This document shows, in pieces, positions 24,112 to 32,464 of a stretch of 34,053 nt of DNA. Origin of the DNA: Streptomyces beijiangensis. GTDB lineage: Bacteria > Actinomycetota > Actinomycetes > Streptomycetales > Streptomycetaceae. The stretch lies in contig NZ_JAFLRJ010000128.1 of assembly GCF_017315755.1 (NCBI RefSeq), positions 1 to 34,053 on the forward strand, written 5' to 3'. The translations under genes and the position numbers were made by a program. A model generated the notes under the pieces. The model did not search any database and had not been told where the DNA came from. It saw only the letters and a list, made by a program, of their open reading frames with translations. Position 1 is the stretch's first letter, and each line of letters starts with the position of its first letter.

Positions 24112-25436
24112 GCGACCAGCGGCTAGTTCGCCCCGCACCTATCAGTGGCTTCCCGGAGTGGCTGCCCGAAGTCCGTATGGTCGAACAGCGATGGCTGGAT
24201 CGCATTCGTGATGTCTTCGAACGGTACGGGTTTTGCTCGGTGGAAACACCTTCGGTGGAGGTCCTGGACGTTCTAATGTCTAAGGGTGACACGTCCAACG
24301 AGGTGTACACCTTGCACCGAGTCCAGAATGATGGGGGTGCTTCAGAAGCCAGGCTGGGCATGCACTTTGACCTCACAGTTCCTTTCGCGCGCTATGTGGC
24401 TCAGCACTTCAACTCGCTAACGTTTCCGTTTAAGCGCTACCAGATTCAGCGAGTCTGGCGCGGGGAGCGGCCGCAGGAGGGGCGGTTCCGTGAATTCACT
24501 CAGTGTGATATCGATGTCATCAACGTCGATCAGATCCCGAGGCACTTCGATGCGGAACTTCCGAGGATCATCCACGAGATCCTCACGGAACTTGAACTCC
24601 CGGCATGGACAATCAACATCAACAACCGCAAGGTTCTTCAGGGGTTCTACGAAGGTCTCGGCATCAGTGATCCTTTGGCAGTCATTCGCATTGCCGACAA
24701 GATCGACAAGATCGGTGCCGACGGGGTAGCCGGGCTGCTGACGTCTGAGCTGAGCCTTGAGCCGCGTCAGGTTTCTGCGTGTCTGGACCTTGCACAGATC
24801 CGTGGAACCGATGCCTCTGTTGTCGACGAGATCAGGAAGCTGGGCGTCACTTCACCCCTGCTGGATGAAGGGCTCGACGAGCTCTCCTTCGTGATGGATG
24901 AACTTTCCGACCTGCCATCTGGGAGTGTTGTCGCCGACCTGTCTATTGCTCGAGGTCTCGACTATTACACGGGAACTGTGTATGAGGGTAAATTCGTAGA
25001 CTGGCCGAACTATGGAAGTATCTGTTCAGGTGGGCGCTATGAGGACCTTGCTGGATCATTTATCCGGCGAAATCTTCCAGGCATCGGCATGTCGATCGGG
25101 TTGACTCGAATCTTCGCGAAACTGGTGGCTGAAGGAATCGTGAAGCCCGGCCCGAGCTCCCCAAGCCAGGTGTTGGTAGCAGTGCCCGACGAAACCAGGT
25201 ACGCCCTGGCCAGGGCTACGGCAGCGCAGCTACGCAGCCGAGGAATCAATACCGAGCTTTACCACCAAGCAGACAAGCTCTCGAAGCAGATGAGGTACGC
25301 CTCGCGCAAGGGGATCCAGTACGTATGGTTCCCGCCGTTCGACGAAGAAGGCATCCACGAGGTCAAGGATATGGCAACCGGAGATCAGGCCCCGGCAGAT
25401 CCAGCCGCATGGGGGAAGTCGATCAACCCTGCCTGA
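24108..25436 (+). CDS. hisS: Histidine--tRNA ligase, probable second copy
   Basis: A 442-residue complete HisRS that activates His and charges tRNA-His. Motif 2 area: GMHFDLTVPFARYVAQH at about 84-100 and YQIQRVWRGERPQEGRFREF at 111-130, followed by TQCDID. HisRS-specific boxes: ARGLDYYTGTVYE (R282) and SGGRYEDLAG (307-316); motif 3 GIGMSIGLTRIF at 325-336. The C-terminal anticodon domain begins at about 353 (SQVLVAVPDETRYALARATA). The DLTVPFARYVA form resembles the eukaryote-like HisRS branch. Genes of this type in accessory clusters often serve as resistant duplicates or in tRNA-dependent chemistry; which applies is unknown. Its ATG lacks a strong ribosome site, and the last 52 bp overlap the convergent regulator gene. 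Confidence 0.9.
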   Translation: MSDQRLVRPAPISGFPEWLPEVRMVEQRWLDRIRDVFERYGFCSVETPSVEVLDVLMSKGDTSNEVYTLHRVQNDGGASEARLGMHFDLTVPFARYVAQHFNSLTFPFKRYQIQRVWRGERPQEGRFREFTQCDIDVINVDQIPRHFDAELPRIIHEILTELELPAWTININNRKVLQGFYEGLGISDPLAVIRIADKIDKIGADGVAGLLTSELSLEPRQVSACLDLAQIRGTDASVVDEIRKLGVTSPLLDEGLDELSFVMDELSDLPSGSVVADLSIARGLDYYTGTVYEGKFVDWPNYGSICSGGRYEDLAGSFIRRNLPGIGMSIGLTRIFAKLVAEGIVKPGPSSPSQVLVAVPDETRYALARATAAQLRSRGINTELYHQADKLSKQMRYASRKGIQYVWFPPFDEEGIHEVKDMATGDQAPADPAAWGKSINPA

Positions 25437-26413
25437 GTGAGCTTGACTGCAGCCTGGAAGCGCGTCTGCACTCCCAAATGCTCTAGCAATTTCGCTAGAG
25501 TGCGGCTCAATGTACGAGGCGATACCCCCAGGTGGCGGGCGATAGACTCGTCCTTAGCCCCTAGGGCTAGCATGCGGATGATTATCAACTCGTCCGGGGT
25601 TAGTGCTTGTTTCTCTGGTATCGAATCCGTCGATACCTGCTGAATTGGCACTGCCCCGGACCAGTGGTAGTGGAAGAATGATTTCAGCGATCTGACGACC
25701 TCAATGCTCCGTATCGCGAATGCACCCAGCGATGAGTCATCTGGGTCACGCTGCACGATCGCCAACCCGTCATCGATCAGAAGCATCCGCTGCGGAAGAA
25801 AATGGGCGAGGCGTATATCGACGCCGTGGTGTGCAGCTTCAAGTAGGTACTCTCTAAGATGGTCTATCTCCAGTAGGTGGCGGGAGTAGAGAGCTTGAAT
25901 TGTTACCCCGGATTCCAGAACTCCAATATCTCGCAGAATCATCTCATCTACGAGCTCCACTGGAGGCACCCCGCCTGGATGCATTGCGAGTTCCTGCTTC
26001 TCAATCTTCTCAAGTTGCGCTTCCAAGAAGCTGTTAACCTCCCCCGGGGTTAGGAGAAGTTCGATTGCTGCATCGTTGTGAGAGGCTGCCCCCACGGGGA
26101 AATCTTTGATTAGTGTTTGGATCTGTTCCTGTTGTTGGCGCAGCGATCTATGGAAATTGTCCGTCAGCTGATTCTCCGCAGTCACCAGTCGGGCGAGGGC
26201 CGCAGCGGGACTAGTGACTGAGTAGCCGCTGGCCGAGCCTGGCATCGGAGATAGCAGTCGAAGTTTCAACAATCGCTGCAAAGCTGCTTCAGCCTCAACG
26301 ATGTCTACGTCAGCCTCGTCCGCGACGGCAGCTGGGTCCCAGGAAGTTCTACCCTCCGCCGACAAGTACAGCAACCGCGCTATGCCGACCACTGCATCGG
26401 TTTCACTGTGCAT
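25385..26413 (-). CDS. LuxR-type HTH regulator with TrmB-like N-domain
   Basis: A 342-residue regulator. The N-terminal winged helix (RTSWDPAAVADEADVDIVEA then EAALQRLLKLRLLSPM) resembles TrmB-like sensors; a helical linker follows at about 85-150; the central VTIQALYSRHLLEIDHLREY region resembles the phospholipase-D-like fold of TrmB ligand domains. The C-terminal LuxR HTH is TPDELIIIRMLALGAKDESI then ARHLGVSPRTLSRTLAKLLE. This architecture is common for cluster-situated regulators in actinomycetes. ATG at 26413 with GGAG 7 nt upstream. It is convergent with and overlaps hisS2, so antisense effects are possible. It probably controls the block 20864-25436. Confidence 0.85.
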   Translation of the reverse strand: MHSETDAVVGIARLLYLSAEGRTSWDPAAVADEADVDIVEAEAALQRLLKLRLLSPMPGSASGYSVTSPAAALARLVTAENQLTDNFHRSLRQQQEQIQTLIKDFPVGAASHNDAAIELLLTPGEVNSFLEAQLEKIEKQELAMHPGGVPPVELVDEMILRDIGVLESGVTIQALYSRHLLEIDHLREYLLEAAHHGVDIRLAHFLPQRMLLIDDGLAIVQRDPDDSSLGAFAIRSIEVVRSLKSFFHYHWSGAVPIQQVSTDSIPEKQALTPDELIIIRMLALGAKDESIARHLGVSPRTLSRTLAKLLEHLGVQTRFQAAVKLTQAGLIDFPHAAGSAGA

Positions 26414-26676
26414 TTACGGGCTCCAGGTAGTGCAGGACTCGATGGACGGTCTCAACGTGCACGATTTCAGTCGGCACGCAGGCTCGCTTGGCGTCTTGCC
26501 GCGCCGCCATGAGGCGTCGACACCCAAGGGAAGGGTGGCGGTGAGCCAAGGTTGAGTCAAGGTCATCTTAATGCTGCGTACTTTCGTCCAGCATCTAGAT
26601 ACAAGCCAACCGTGCGAACCCACGATTCCGCTTAAGGGCTGTCCCGTAAAAGATCCTCCGTCTGACTCAGTGGGGG
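26414..26676. other. Upstream region of the regulator with scars
   Basis: No supportable gene. It should contain the regulator's promoter. GGGCTGTCCCGTAAAAGATC at 26637-26656 resembles an IS5-type inverted-repeat end, but no matching partner was found. Bases 26667-26678 are the displaced end of the DUF6221 gene (PH and stop). Confidence 0.45.
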
Positions 26677-26758
26677 TACTGAACTTGAACTTGTGATGTC
26701 GGTCGGTTCGTGGCGGCGATGGCAGGAGCCAAGCTCGCCGGATGTTGTTAGCTCGGGT

Positions 26759-27121
26759 TCAGGACGGTGGCTGTAGCCAGCGCCGCGCTGCGGCGAGGTT
26801 CACCTCGACGTCATCGCTCCAAGAGCAGACCTCCAGCCATGAGAGGTAGCCGCCTTGCGCGAAGACCAGGACCTCTCCAGGGCACTCGCCGGTTTCGGTG
26901 AACAGCTGTGTCTCGGCAGCCACGACGGTGCCGGGGCCCGTCGGCGCGAGCTCTACCGTGCCGGCGTCAAGGTCGAAGTAGGCAGTGCCGCACCCGCACT
27001 CGCAGCGGGATTTCACCCTGAGGTGGGGCACCTGCCGTCGGAGGGCGACGTGAATAGGCTCGTCCGGATTCAGGACGAGATCAAGCACGTCGGCTACGTC
27101 CTTGGGCAGGCTGTCAGTCAT
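26759..27121 (-). CDS. Passenger gene inside IS630, unknown function
   Basis: A 120-residue protein: MTDSLPKDVADVLDLVLNPD, PIHVALRRQVPHLRVKSRCE, CGCGTAYFDLDAGTVELAPT and later ARRWLQPPS. The CECGCG cluster suggests metal binding. I do not know a function, though short proteins with a cytosolic Cys cluster of this type occur in Streptomyces. It lies in the same orientation as and 75 bp downstream of the transposase, inside the inverted repeats, so it travels with the IS. The stop is near the left repeat (26759 versus 26679). Confidence 0.65.
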   Translation of the reverse strand: MTDSLPKDVADVLDLVLNPDEPIHVALRRQVPHLRVKSRCECGCGTAYFDLDAGTVELAPTGPGTVVAAETQLFTETGECPGEVLVFAQGGYLSWLEVCSWSDDVEVNLAAARRWLQPPS

Positions 27122-27196
27122 GCCGCCACCGTAGCTGACCAGCAGCTTTGGGCTTCGACCAATATCGGTCCCGGGGACCGGAGGCAGTCGAGACGC

Positions 27197-27811
27197 TTAC
27201 ATATCTAGGGCCAGTCCGGTGCCGACGAGGCAGCCGTCGATGACCTCCGGCCGGTACTGCAGCATCTTCAGTTTGCGCTTCACCGCGCGGGTGATCTGGC
27301 TGAGGTCGGCAGCGGCGAGGTTGCCGATGTCACGCTTGACCAGCGACCAGATACCCTCCTGCGGGTTGAGGTCCGGGGCGTACGTCGGTAGCTGGAACAC
27401 GGTGAGCCATGCGGCATTGGCCTCGAAGAACTCCCGCAGCGGCGCGACCAGGTGCATGCGCAGGTTGTCCCAGACCAGGACGATCGGGCCGCCGAGCTGG
27501 GTGTGAGCGCGGAGGACCAGGTCGCGGTAGTCCTTCCAGCCGAAGCCCTTCGGTTCGTCCTTGCGGCCCCGGTACTCGCGGATCGCGTAGATCAGCCGGG
27601 AGCGCTCGCCGGGCCTGTAGCAGGTCATCCCCGCCATGGAGACGCGGCCCGAGCCCCGTCCGCGGACCCGGACAACCGGGGTGGAGCCCCGGCGGCCCCA
27701 GGTCCTGGCACGCGGCGGCGTCATCGACTGGCCGGCCTCATCCTCGAAGACCACCCAGGCGCTGTTCACCGCCGCGGTGCTCTTACCCGCGGCCAGACCT
27801 CCCGCTGCCAC
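27197..27811 (-). CDS. IS630 transposase, catalytic part (orfB)
   Basis: A 204-residue DDE domain: D in WVVFEDEAGQS, D in IVLVWDNLRMH, E in DLNPQEGIWSLVKRD, the Tc1/mariner-like triad of the IS630 family. It overlaps orfA (27766-27811) in the -1 frame, so the full transposase needs a -1 frameshift, either programmed or the result of mutation; no classical A-rich slippery heptamer is visible in the overlap. The start shown is only the limit of the open frame. Confidence 0.85.
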   Translation of the reverse strand: MAAGGLAAGKSTAAVNSAWVVFEDEAGQSMTPPRARTWGRRGSTPVVRVRGRGSGRVSMAGMTCYRPGERSRLIYAIREYRGRKDEPKGFGWKDYRDLVLRAHTQLGGPIVLVWDNLRMHLVAPLREFFEANAAWLTVFQLPTYAPDLNPQEGIWSLVKRDIGNLAAADLSQITRAVKRKLKMLQYRPEVIDGCLVGTGLALDM

Positions 27812-28260
27812 AGCTCCACCGCATCGTCGTCACGCTCGATCGCGCGCAGAGCGGGCTGCTGCCAGGACCAGCCGTGCCGCCGCAGCAACCGCCACGTACC
27901 CTCCACCGTGTACGACACGTGGAACAGGCGGCCAATCAGCGTCTTCACCCGGGCCAGCGTCCACCGCTGGTCAGCCCACCCCTGTGCCAGCGGACCGCGC
28001 TCCAACTCCCGCTCCAGCCGCGCAATCTGCGTGTCCGACAGGCGCGGCCGGCCAGGCGACCCCTTCGACGCCACCCCGGCCAGGCCATCCTCGCGCCACT
28101 GACGCCGCCAGCGCTCCACCGACCGCTCCGAGACCCGCAATGCGGCAGCGATCTCCCGGTTCTTCTCTCCACCCTCGAAGAACGCCACGGCCTGGAGCCG
28201 GACCCGCTCACGAGCGGCCCTCTCAGCGTCAGTCAAGCCACCACCTTGCGGATATCTCAC
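27766..28260 (-). CDS. IS630 transposase, DNA-binding part (orfA)
   Basis: The N-terminal HTH half: LTDAERAARERVRLQAVAFF, EGGEKNREIAAALRVSERSV, then RWRRQWREDGLAGVASKGSP and a second winged-helix with KTLIGRLFHVSYTVEGTWRL. It binds the terminal repeats. GTG at 28260 is preferred (GGTGGA just upstream); the frame is open to 28320. It ends VWPRVRAPRR at a TGA, where family members normally continue into the catalytic domain, which is in the -1 frame here. Confidence 0.8.
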   Translation of the reverse strand: MRYPQGGGLTDAERAARERVRLQAVAFFEGGEKNREIAAALRVSERSVERWRRQWREDGLAGVASKGSPGRPRLSDTQIARLERELERGPLAQGWADQRWTLARVKTLIGRLFHVSYTVEGTWRLLRRHGWSWQQPALRAIERDDDAVELWQREVWPRVRAPRR

Positions 28261-28330
28261 TCCACCAGGGGTACCGAAGCCACCTGCACGCTGTCCGGCG
28301 AACGGCCCGACATCACCCAATCAAGTTCAG

Positions 28331-28696
28331 TAGTCAGGGTGATCGGCGTAGGGCGCGGCGAGGTCGGGCAGGTCGGCGCATGGCCAGGTCTCGCCGTCGA
28401 ACTGGCAGTCATCGCGGTTGTCCCACGGGAGTTCGGGGTCGCCCGTGGCTGGACTGAGCACGTGGCGGGCGAGCACGCGGCGCTTGGCCTCGATCTCTCG
28501 CAGCACCCGAGGCGGGTCGTGTAACGCCACATGTAGAGCGATGGTGGGATGGAATCCGGAGAGTTCTTCCTTGGCAGAAGTCGACCGTGTGCCCGTGAGC
28601 GGTCCACTCCCCGCATCCGTCCCCGTCACAGCGTCGGGCCAGGTCGGACTCTTCATCGAGCCGCGCGTAGACGAACGTCACCAGGTCTTCACTCAT
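28331..28696 (-). pseudogene. DUF6221-like gene, frameshifted and split by IS630
   Basis: The ATG at 28696 opens MSEDLVTFVYARLDEESDLA, then GEWTAHGHTVDFCQ. From about 28580 the sequence continues in another frame: KEELSGFHPTIALHVALHDP, PRVLREIEAKRRVLARHV and DLAAPYADHPDY. Together this is a DUF6221-type Streptomyces protein of about 120 residues (function unknown) with an indel. After DY the IS630 repeat supplies a TGA; the true end (PH and stop) lies beyond the IS at 26667-26678. It was thus broken at least twice. Confidence 0.78.
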
Positions 28697-28798
28697 GGGG
28701 TCATCCTGGATGACAGGCACGCGCCGTCGCATGATTTGCATGGTGTGGACGGGTCCCCGCCGGCTGATGAGCACTGGAATGATCTTGCTGTGGCTGAT

Positions 28799-29550
28799 GT
28801 GATCACGGTGTCTGAGCTGTCTTGGATAGCCCCGCTCACTGGGCTGAGCCCTCGCACCTTCGGGAAGTTGGTGACCGCGCTGCGCCGTGAGGGTGCGAAT
28901 GCCGTGCGGCGGGGTCGGCCGTGGGGGCTGCCGCTGGAGGATCGGGTGCTGCTTGTCGCCGCGTACTGGCGCACGAACTTGACCATGCGCCAACTCGCTC
29001 CGCTCTTCGGCGTCTCGAAGTCGGCGGCCGACCGGATCATCAACCAGCTCGGGCCGCTCCTCGCGCTCCAGATGCGGCGCCGGTTCGCGCAGGGCACCGC
29101 TCCGTGGGCGGTACGTTGGTGCCCACCCGCCACCACGCCATCGGCGAGCAGTCGAAGAACTGCCGCTACTCGACCAACCACCAGGTCGTCATCGATGCCG
29201 ACACGCGTTTGGTCGTCGTGGTCGGCCAACCCGTGCCCAGCAACCGCAACGACTGCAAGGCGTGGGAGGAGTCGGGCGCGAAGGCCGCCGTGGGCACGAC
29301 GTTGACGATGGCCGACGGCGGCTACCCGGGCACCGGACTCCTGATGCCCCACCGCCGCACGGGCGAGGAGTTGCCTGAGTGGAAACGCGAGCACAACCGC
29401 TTGCACAAACAGGTCCGGGCCCGCGTCGAGCACGTATTCGCTCGCATGAAGACCTGGAAGATCCTCCGCGACTGCCCCCTCAAGGGTGACGGCGTCCACC
29501 ATGCCATGCTCGGTATCGCCCGCCTGCACAACCTCAGCCTCGCCGGATAA
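28799..29550 (+). pseudogene. Decayed IS5-family transposase
   Basis: The first frame (28799 to about 29110) gives the HTH part ELSWIAPLTGLSPRTFGKLV and RTNLTMRQLAPLFGVSKSAA. From about 29107 another frame gives the DDE_Tnp_4 part: GGTLVPTRHHAIGEQSKNCR, MADGGYPGTGLLMPHRR, ARVEHVFARMKTWKILRDCP. The family has a catalytic Asp in VDGTLVP; here it reads VGGTLVPTRHH after an indel, so the first catalytic residue is lost. No clear terminal repeats or target duplication were found. Not functional. Confidence 0.78.
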
Positions 29551-29656
29551 ACGACCGGTTCAGGCAGCAGCCCCCCCATTACCGTCTTCGTAGCCCCGCA
29601 ACGGGGTTACCGGCCTCCGGAGTTGGCATGACTACCTCCCCTTGTCGAGTGCATGG
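29551..29656. other. Possible IS110 left-end sequence, detached by IS4
   Basis: Noncoding sequence directly before the IS4 element. When the IS4 insertion and one target copy are removed, it joins 31058-31224, the region upstream of an IS110-type gene. IS110 elements encode their bridge RNA in the noncoding end next to the transposase. TTACCGGCCTCCGGAG at 29606-29621 and TCACCGGCTCCGGAGG at 31080-31095 look like related segments. Speculative. Confidence 0.35.
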
Positions 29657-31057
29657 CAATGCCGTTGCTTTTGGGGCGGGCAGCGCGTTGGGCCGTTCGT
29701 GTTGGTGTCGCGCTTGGAGCGCCTGGGTTTGGGGATCTTGACTCGGTCGTGTCCGCCTGAGCTGGTGGACCGTGTCGTTGCCGAGGCGGGGTGCGGGGAG
29801 AAGCGCCGTCGTCTGCTGTCGGCCCGGTTCACGGTGTACTTCGTTCTCGCGCTCTGCCTGTTCCCGCGGGTCGATTACCTGGAAGTTCTGCGCCTGTTGA
29901 AGGCGGGCGAGCCGGGGCTGAGATCTTGGTCGGGGGTGAACAAGTCGTCCCTGACCAGGGCCAGGCAGAGGCTGGGGTGGACAGTGATGCGCGATCTATT
30001 TCGCGCGATAGCCCGGCCGCAGGGACGCAGCCCCGAGCTCTTTCACGATCTGAGCGTCCTGGCCGTCGACGGAATGTTGCTGGCGGTGCCCGACTCGGCC
30101 AGCAACCGGGAAACCTTCGGCAAGTCCGGCTCCCAGCACAGTCCCATGGGCTATCCGATGGCGCGTGTGGTCGCGGTGACGGAGTGCTCCTCGCATGCGG
30201 TGCTGGACGCGGTGATTGGTGGCTGGAAGGACTCGGAGCGGATCGTTTCCGACGAACTGGAGCGGCATGTCGGCGCCGGTACGTTACTGCTGGCAGATCG
30301 CGGATTCTGGGGCCTGGCCCGCTGGCACCGCCTGCGTGAACGGGGTGCCCACCTGCTGTGGCGGACAGAGCGGCGGATGGCTCGGAGGGTCGAAGACGTC
30401 CTCGCGGACGGAAGCTACCTGGCTCGAATCCAGGCGAACAAGCACAGCAAAGCGGCCGGGACCGTCAAGGCCCCGCCGGCCCTGGTGAGGGTGGTCGAGT
30501 ATCGGATCGACGGCCAGGCCGAGGTGATCCGGCTGATCACCAGTCTGATGGACCACGAGAAGTACCCGGCTGCCGAACTCGCCGAACTGTACGCGCGACG
30601 CTGGGAGATCGAGCTCGTCTTCGACGAGATCAAGACCCATCAGCGCGACAGACCCGTCCTCCGCTCACGGACTCCGGACGGCGTCCGCCAGGAGATCTTC
30701 GCCCACCTGATCGTCCACCACGCCACCCGGGGCCTGCTCGTCGAAGCCTCCCGCATCGCGCAGTGCCCGCCGGAGCGAACCTCGTTCACCCGGGCCCTGC
30801 ACGTTGTCCGCCGCTCGGTGATCGCACCGACCGGCTTTTCCCCCCTCAGCACGCAGACATGACCGTCACCTCGGCCTTGCCGAGATCACCAGAGCGTTGC
30901 TGCCCCGACGACGGTCGCGTGACTGCCCACGGAAGCTGAAATCGTGCATCACCCCCTTCGGCAGCAAGGCATCCGACGAACCCGCCAGCCAGCACCGCCC
31001 AGCCGTCACCATCGCTCTGAACCACAGATGGCAGTAACCCCAAAAGCAACGGCATTG
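29657..31057 (+). mobile_element. Intact IS4-family element
   Basis: Perfect 20-bp inverted repeats: CAATGCCGTTGCTTTTGGGG at 29657-29676 and its complement at 31038-31057. Flanked by a perfect 10-bp target duplication GAGTGCATGG at 29647-29656 and 31058-31067, within the 9-12 bp usual for IS4-type elements. Length 1401 bp, one transposase gene. Probably a recent insertion. Confidence 0.95.
29699..30862 (+). CDS. IS4-family transposase
   Basis: A protein of about 387 residues with an IS4 N-terminal domain (LERLGLGILTRSCPPELVDR, LSARFTVYFVLALCLFPRVD) and a DDE domain: D in VLAVDGMLLAVPDS, D in LLLADRGFWGLARWH, and E in the YREK signature YARRWEIELVFDEIKTHQ (Y, R, E, K all present). The open frame starts at 29642, outside the IS, so the GTG at 29699 is taken as start; GTG 29705 is also possible. 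Frame and catalytic residues are intact. The 176 bp from its stop to the right repeat hold no gene. Confidence 0.9.
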   Translation: MLVSRLERLGLGILTRSCPPELVDRVVAEAGCGEKRRRLLSARFTVYFVLALCLFPRVDYLEVLRLLKAGEPGLRSWSGVNKSSLTRARQRLGWTVMRDLFRAIARPQGRSPELFHDLSVLAVDGMLLAVPDSASNRETFGKSGSQHSPMGYPMARVVAVTECSSHAVLDAVIGGWKDSERIVSDELERHVGAGTLLLADRGFWGLARWHRLRERGAHLLWRTERRMARRVEDVLADGSYLARIQANKHSKAAGTVKAPPALVRVVEYRIDGQAEVIRLITSLMDHEKYPAAELAELYARRWEIELVFDEIKTHQRDRPVLRSRTPDGVRQEIFAHLIVHHATRGLLVEASRIAQCPPERTSFTRALHVVRRSVIAPTGFSPLSTQT

Positions 31058-31224
31058 GAGTGCATGGCCCGGGGGGTGGTGTCACCGGCTCCGGAGGCAC
31101 TGACAGACCGCTGATTAGGGGCATGACCACCGGCTTCTTCGCAGGTCGGGAGGCTCTTTGTAATGTGGATGTGGCGATCAGTGCCGTGGCGAGGCCGGGT
31201 GAACAGCACCGAAGGAACCACCAC
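31058..31224. ncRNA. IS110 left-end noncoding region, candidate bridge-RNA locus
   Basis: This 167-bp segment precedes the GTG of an IS110-type gene and contains GGCTCCGGAGGC-like inverted sequence (about 31084-31096). In IS110-family elements (IS621 is the studied case) the noncoding end gives a bridge RNA that pairs with donor and target DNA. The gene here is truncated and the segment is interrupted by IS4, so any RNA would be non-functional now. Position is the main evidence; I did not fold it. Confidence 0.3.
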
Positions 31225-32379
31225 GTGATCGACACCAGCGACATCGACCTCTACCTCGGCCTGGACGTCGGCAAAGGCGAACACCACGCCACCGCCCTGA
31301 CCCCCGCCGGGAAGAAGACCTACGACCGGCGCCTGCCCAACAGCGAGCCCAAACTCCGCGAGGTCTTCACCAAACTGCAGGCCAAACACGGCACTGTGCT
31401 TGTCATCGTCGACCAGGTCGCCTCCATCGGCGCCCTGCCTCTCGCCGTCGCCCGGAACCTGGGCTGCGAGGTGGCCTATCTGCCTGGCCTGACCATGCGG
31501 CGGATCGCCGATCTCTATCCCGGCGGAGGGCGGAAGAAGGCGGCCGAGCTGGACTCGGGGCTGCGGCCGGCACTGCTGGCGCTGGTCGAGCCCGACGAGC
31601 GGGGCGACCCGATGTCGCCGCTGCGCTGGACGACGAAGTCGACCCGGAAGCTGGCGGTGGAGCTCACCCGCCAGGGGCACCGGGTCTCCGCCGACACCGT
31701 CGCCGGCCTGCTGCGGGAGGAAGGCTTCAGCCTGCAAGCCAACGCCAAGACCATCGAAGGTGCCCAGCACCCCGACAGGGATGCCCAGTTCCGCTACCTC
31801 AACGAGCAGGCACGAGATCACAGGGACGCCGGTGACCCGGTGATCAGCGTGGACAGCAAGAAGAAGGAGCTGATCGGCGACTACAGGAACGCCGGGCACG
31901 AATGGCAGCCCGCAGGACAGCCCGTGAGGGTCAAGACGCACGACTTCCCCGGTCAGGCCGAGAAGGCAATTCCCTACGGAATCTACGACATGACGGCGAA
32001 CACCGGCTGGGTCAGCATCGGCACCGATCACGACACGGCGGCGTTCGCCGTCGCCTCGATCTGCCGCTGGTGGCAGGCGGTCGGCCGGCACGACTACCCC
32101 GGCGCCCGCCGGCTGCTGATCACCGCGGACGGTGGCGGCTCCAACGGCTACCGCACCCGGGGCTGGAAGACCCAGCTCGCCGCTCTCGCCGCCGGGACCG
32201 GCCTTGAGATCACGGTGTGTCACCTGCCGCCCGGCACCTCGAAGTGGAACAAGATCGAGCACCGGCTGTTCTCCCACATCACCATGAACTGGCGAGGCAG
32301 GCCCCTGACCAGCCGCGAAGTCATGCTCCAGACCATCGCCGGAGCAATGCTCAAGACCTGTGGATCGGCCTCGGGTTGA
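31225..32379 (+). pseudogene. Chimeric frame: IS110 N-terminus joined to ISAzo13 transposase
   Basis: From the GTG at 31225 about 98 residues are IS110 RuvC-like: YLGLDVGKGEHHATALTPAG, VIVDQVASIGALPLAVARNL, MRRIADLYPG. At about 31521-31527 the sequence switches in frame to an ISAzo13-type transposase: GGGRKKAAELDSGLRPALLA, GDPMSPLRWTTKSTRKLAVE, LLITADGGGSNGYRTRGWKT, LPPGTSKWNKIEHRLFSHIT. Intact IS110 transposases are about 400 residues; here the C-terminal half is lost, and the ISAzo13 part lacks its N-terminus. The 3' end (MLKTCGSASG) is foreign, supplied by the IS256 repeat. Neither enzyme should work; the open frame persists over 384 codons. Confidence 0.82.
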
Positions 32380-32464
32380 ACGCGAAGGGCGTACCTTCCC
32401 GAGTGATCGATTGATGGTCATCGAGTAGGCCGGTGCTACGAACACCGGTCGGGAAGGCACGCCC

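Larger units (their letters stand above)
26677..28332 (-). mobile_element. IS630-family element with passenger gene
   Basis: The inverted repeats begin TACTGAACTTGA at both ends, including the TA target dinucleotide (26677-26678 and 28331-28332). Inner parts GTGATGTCGG.CGTTCG-like remain similar: GTGATGTCGGTCGGTTCG on the left and GTGATGTCGGGCCGTTCG on the right complement. Element proper 26679-28330, 1652 bp. Removing the element plus one TA restores a DUF6221 reading frame, which confirms the boundaries. Confidence 0.9.

Noticed and set aside
26457..26471. CACGATTTCAGTC resembles the 18-bp transposon-end repeat and could mark the right end.
   Set aside because: It lacks the AAAG of the repeat, is single, and has no TGT/ACA end nearby.
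26637..28798. GGGCTGTCCCGTAAAAGATC taken as the left end of the IS5-family copy at 28799-29550.
   Set aside because: No matching inverted end follows the IS5 transposase, and the DUF6221 gene lies between.
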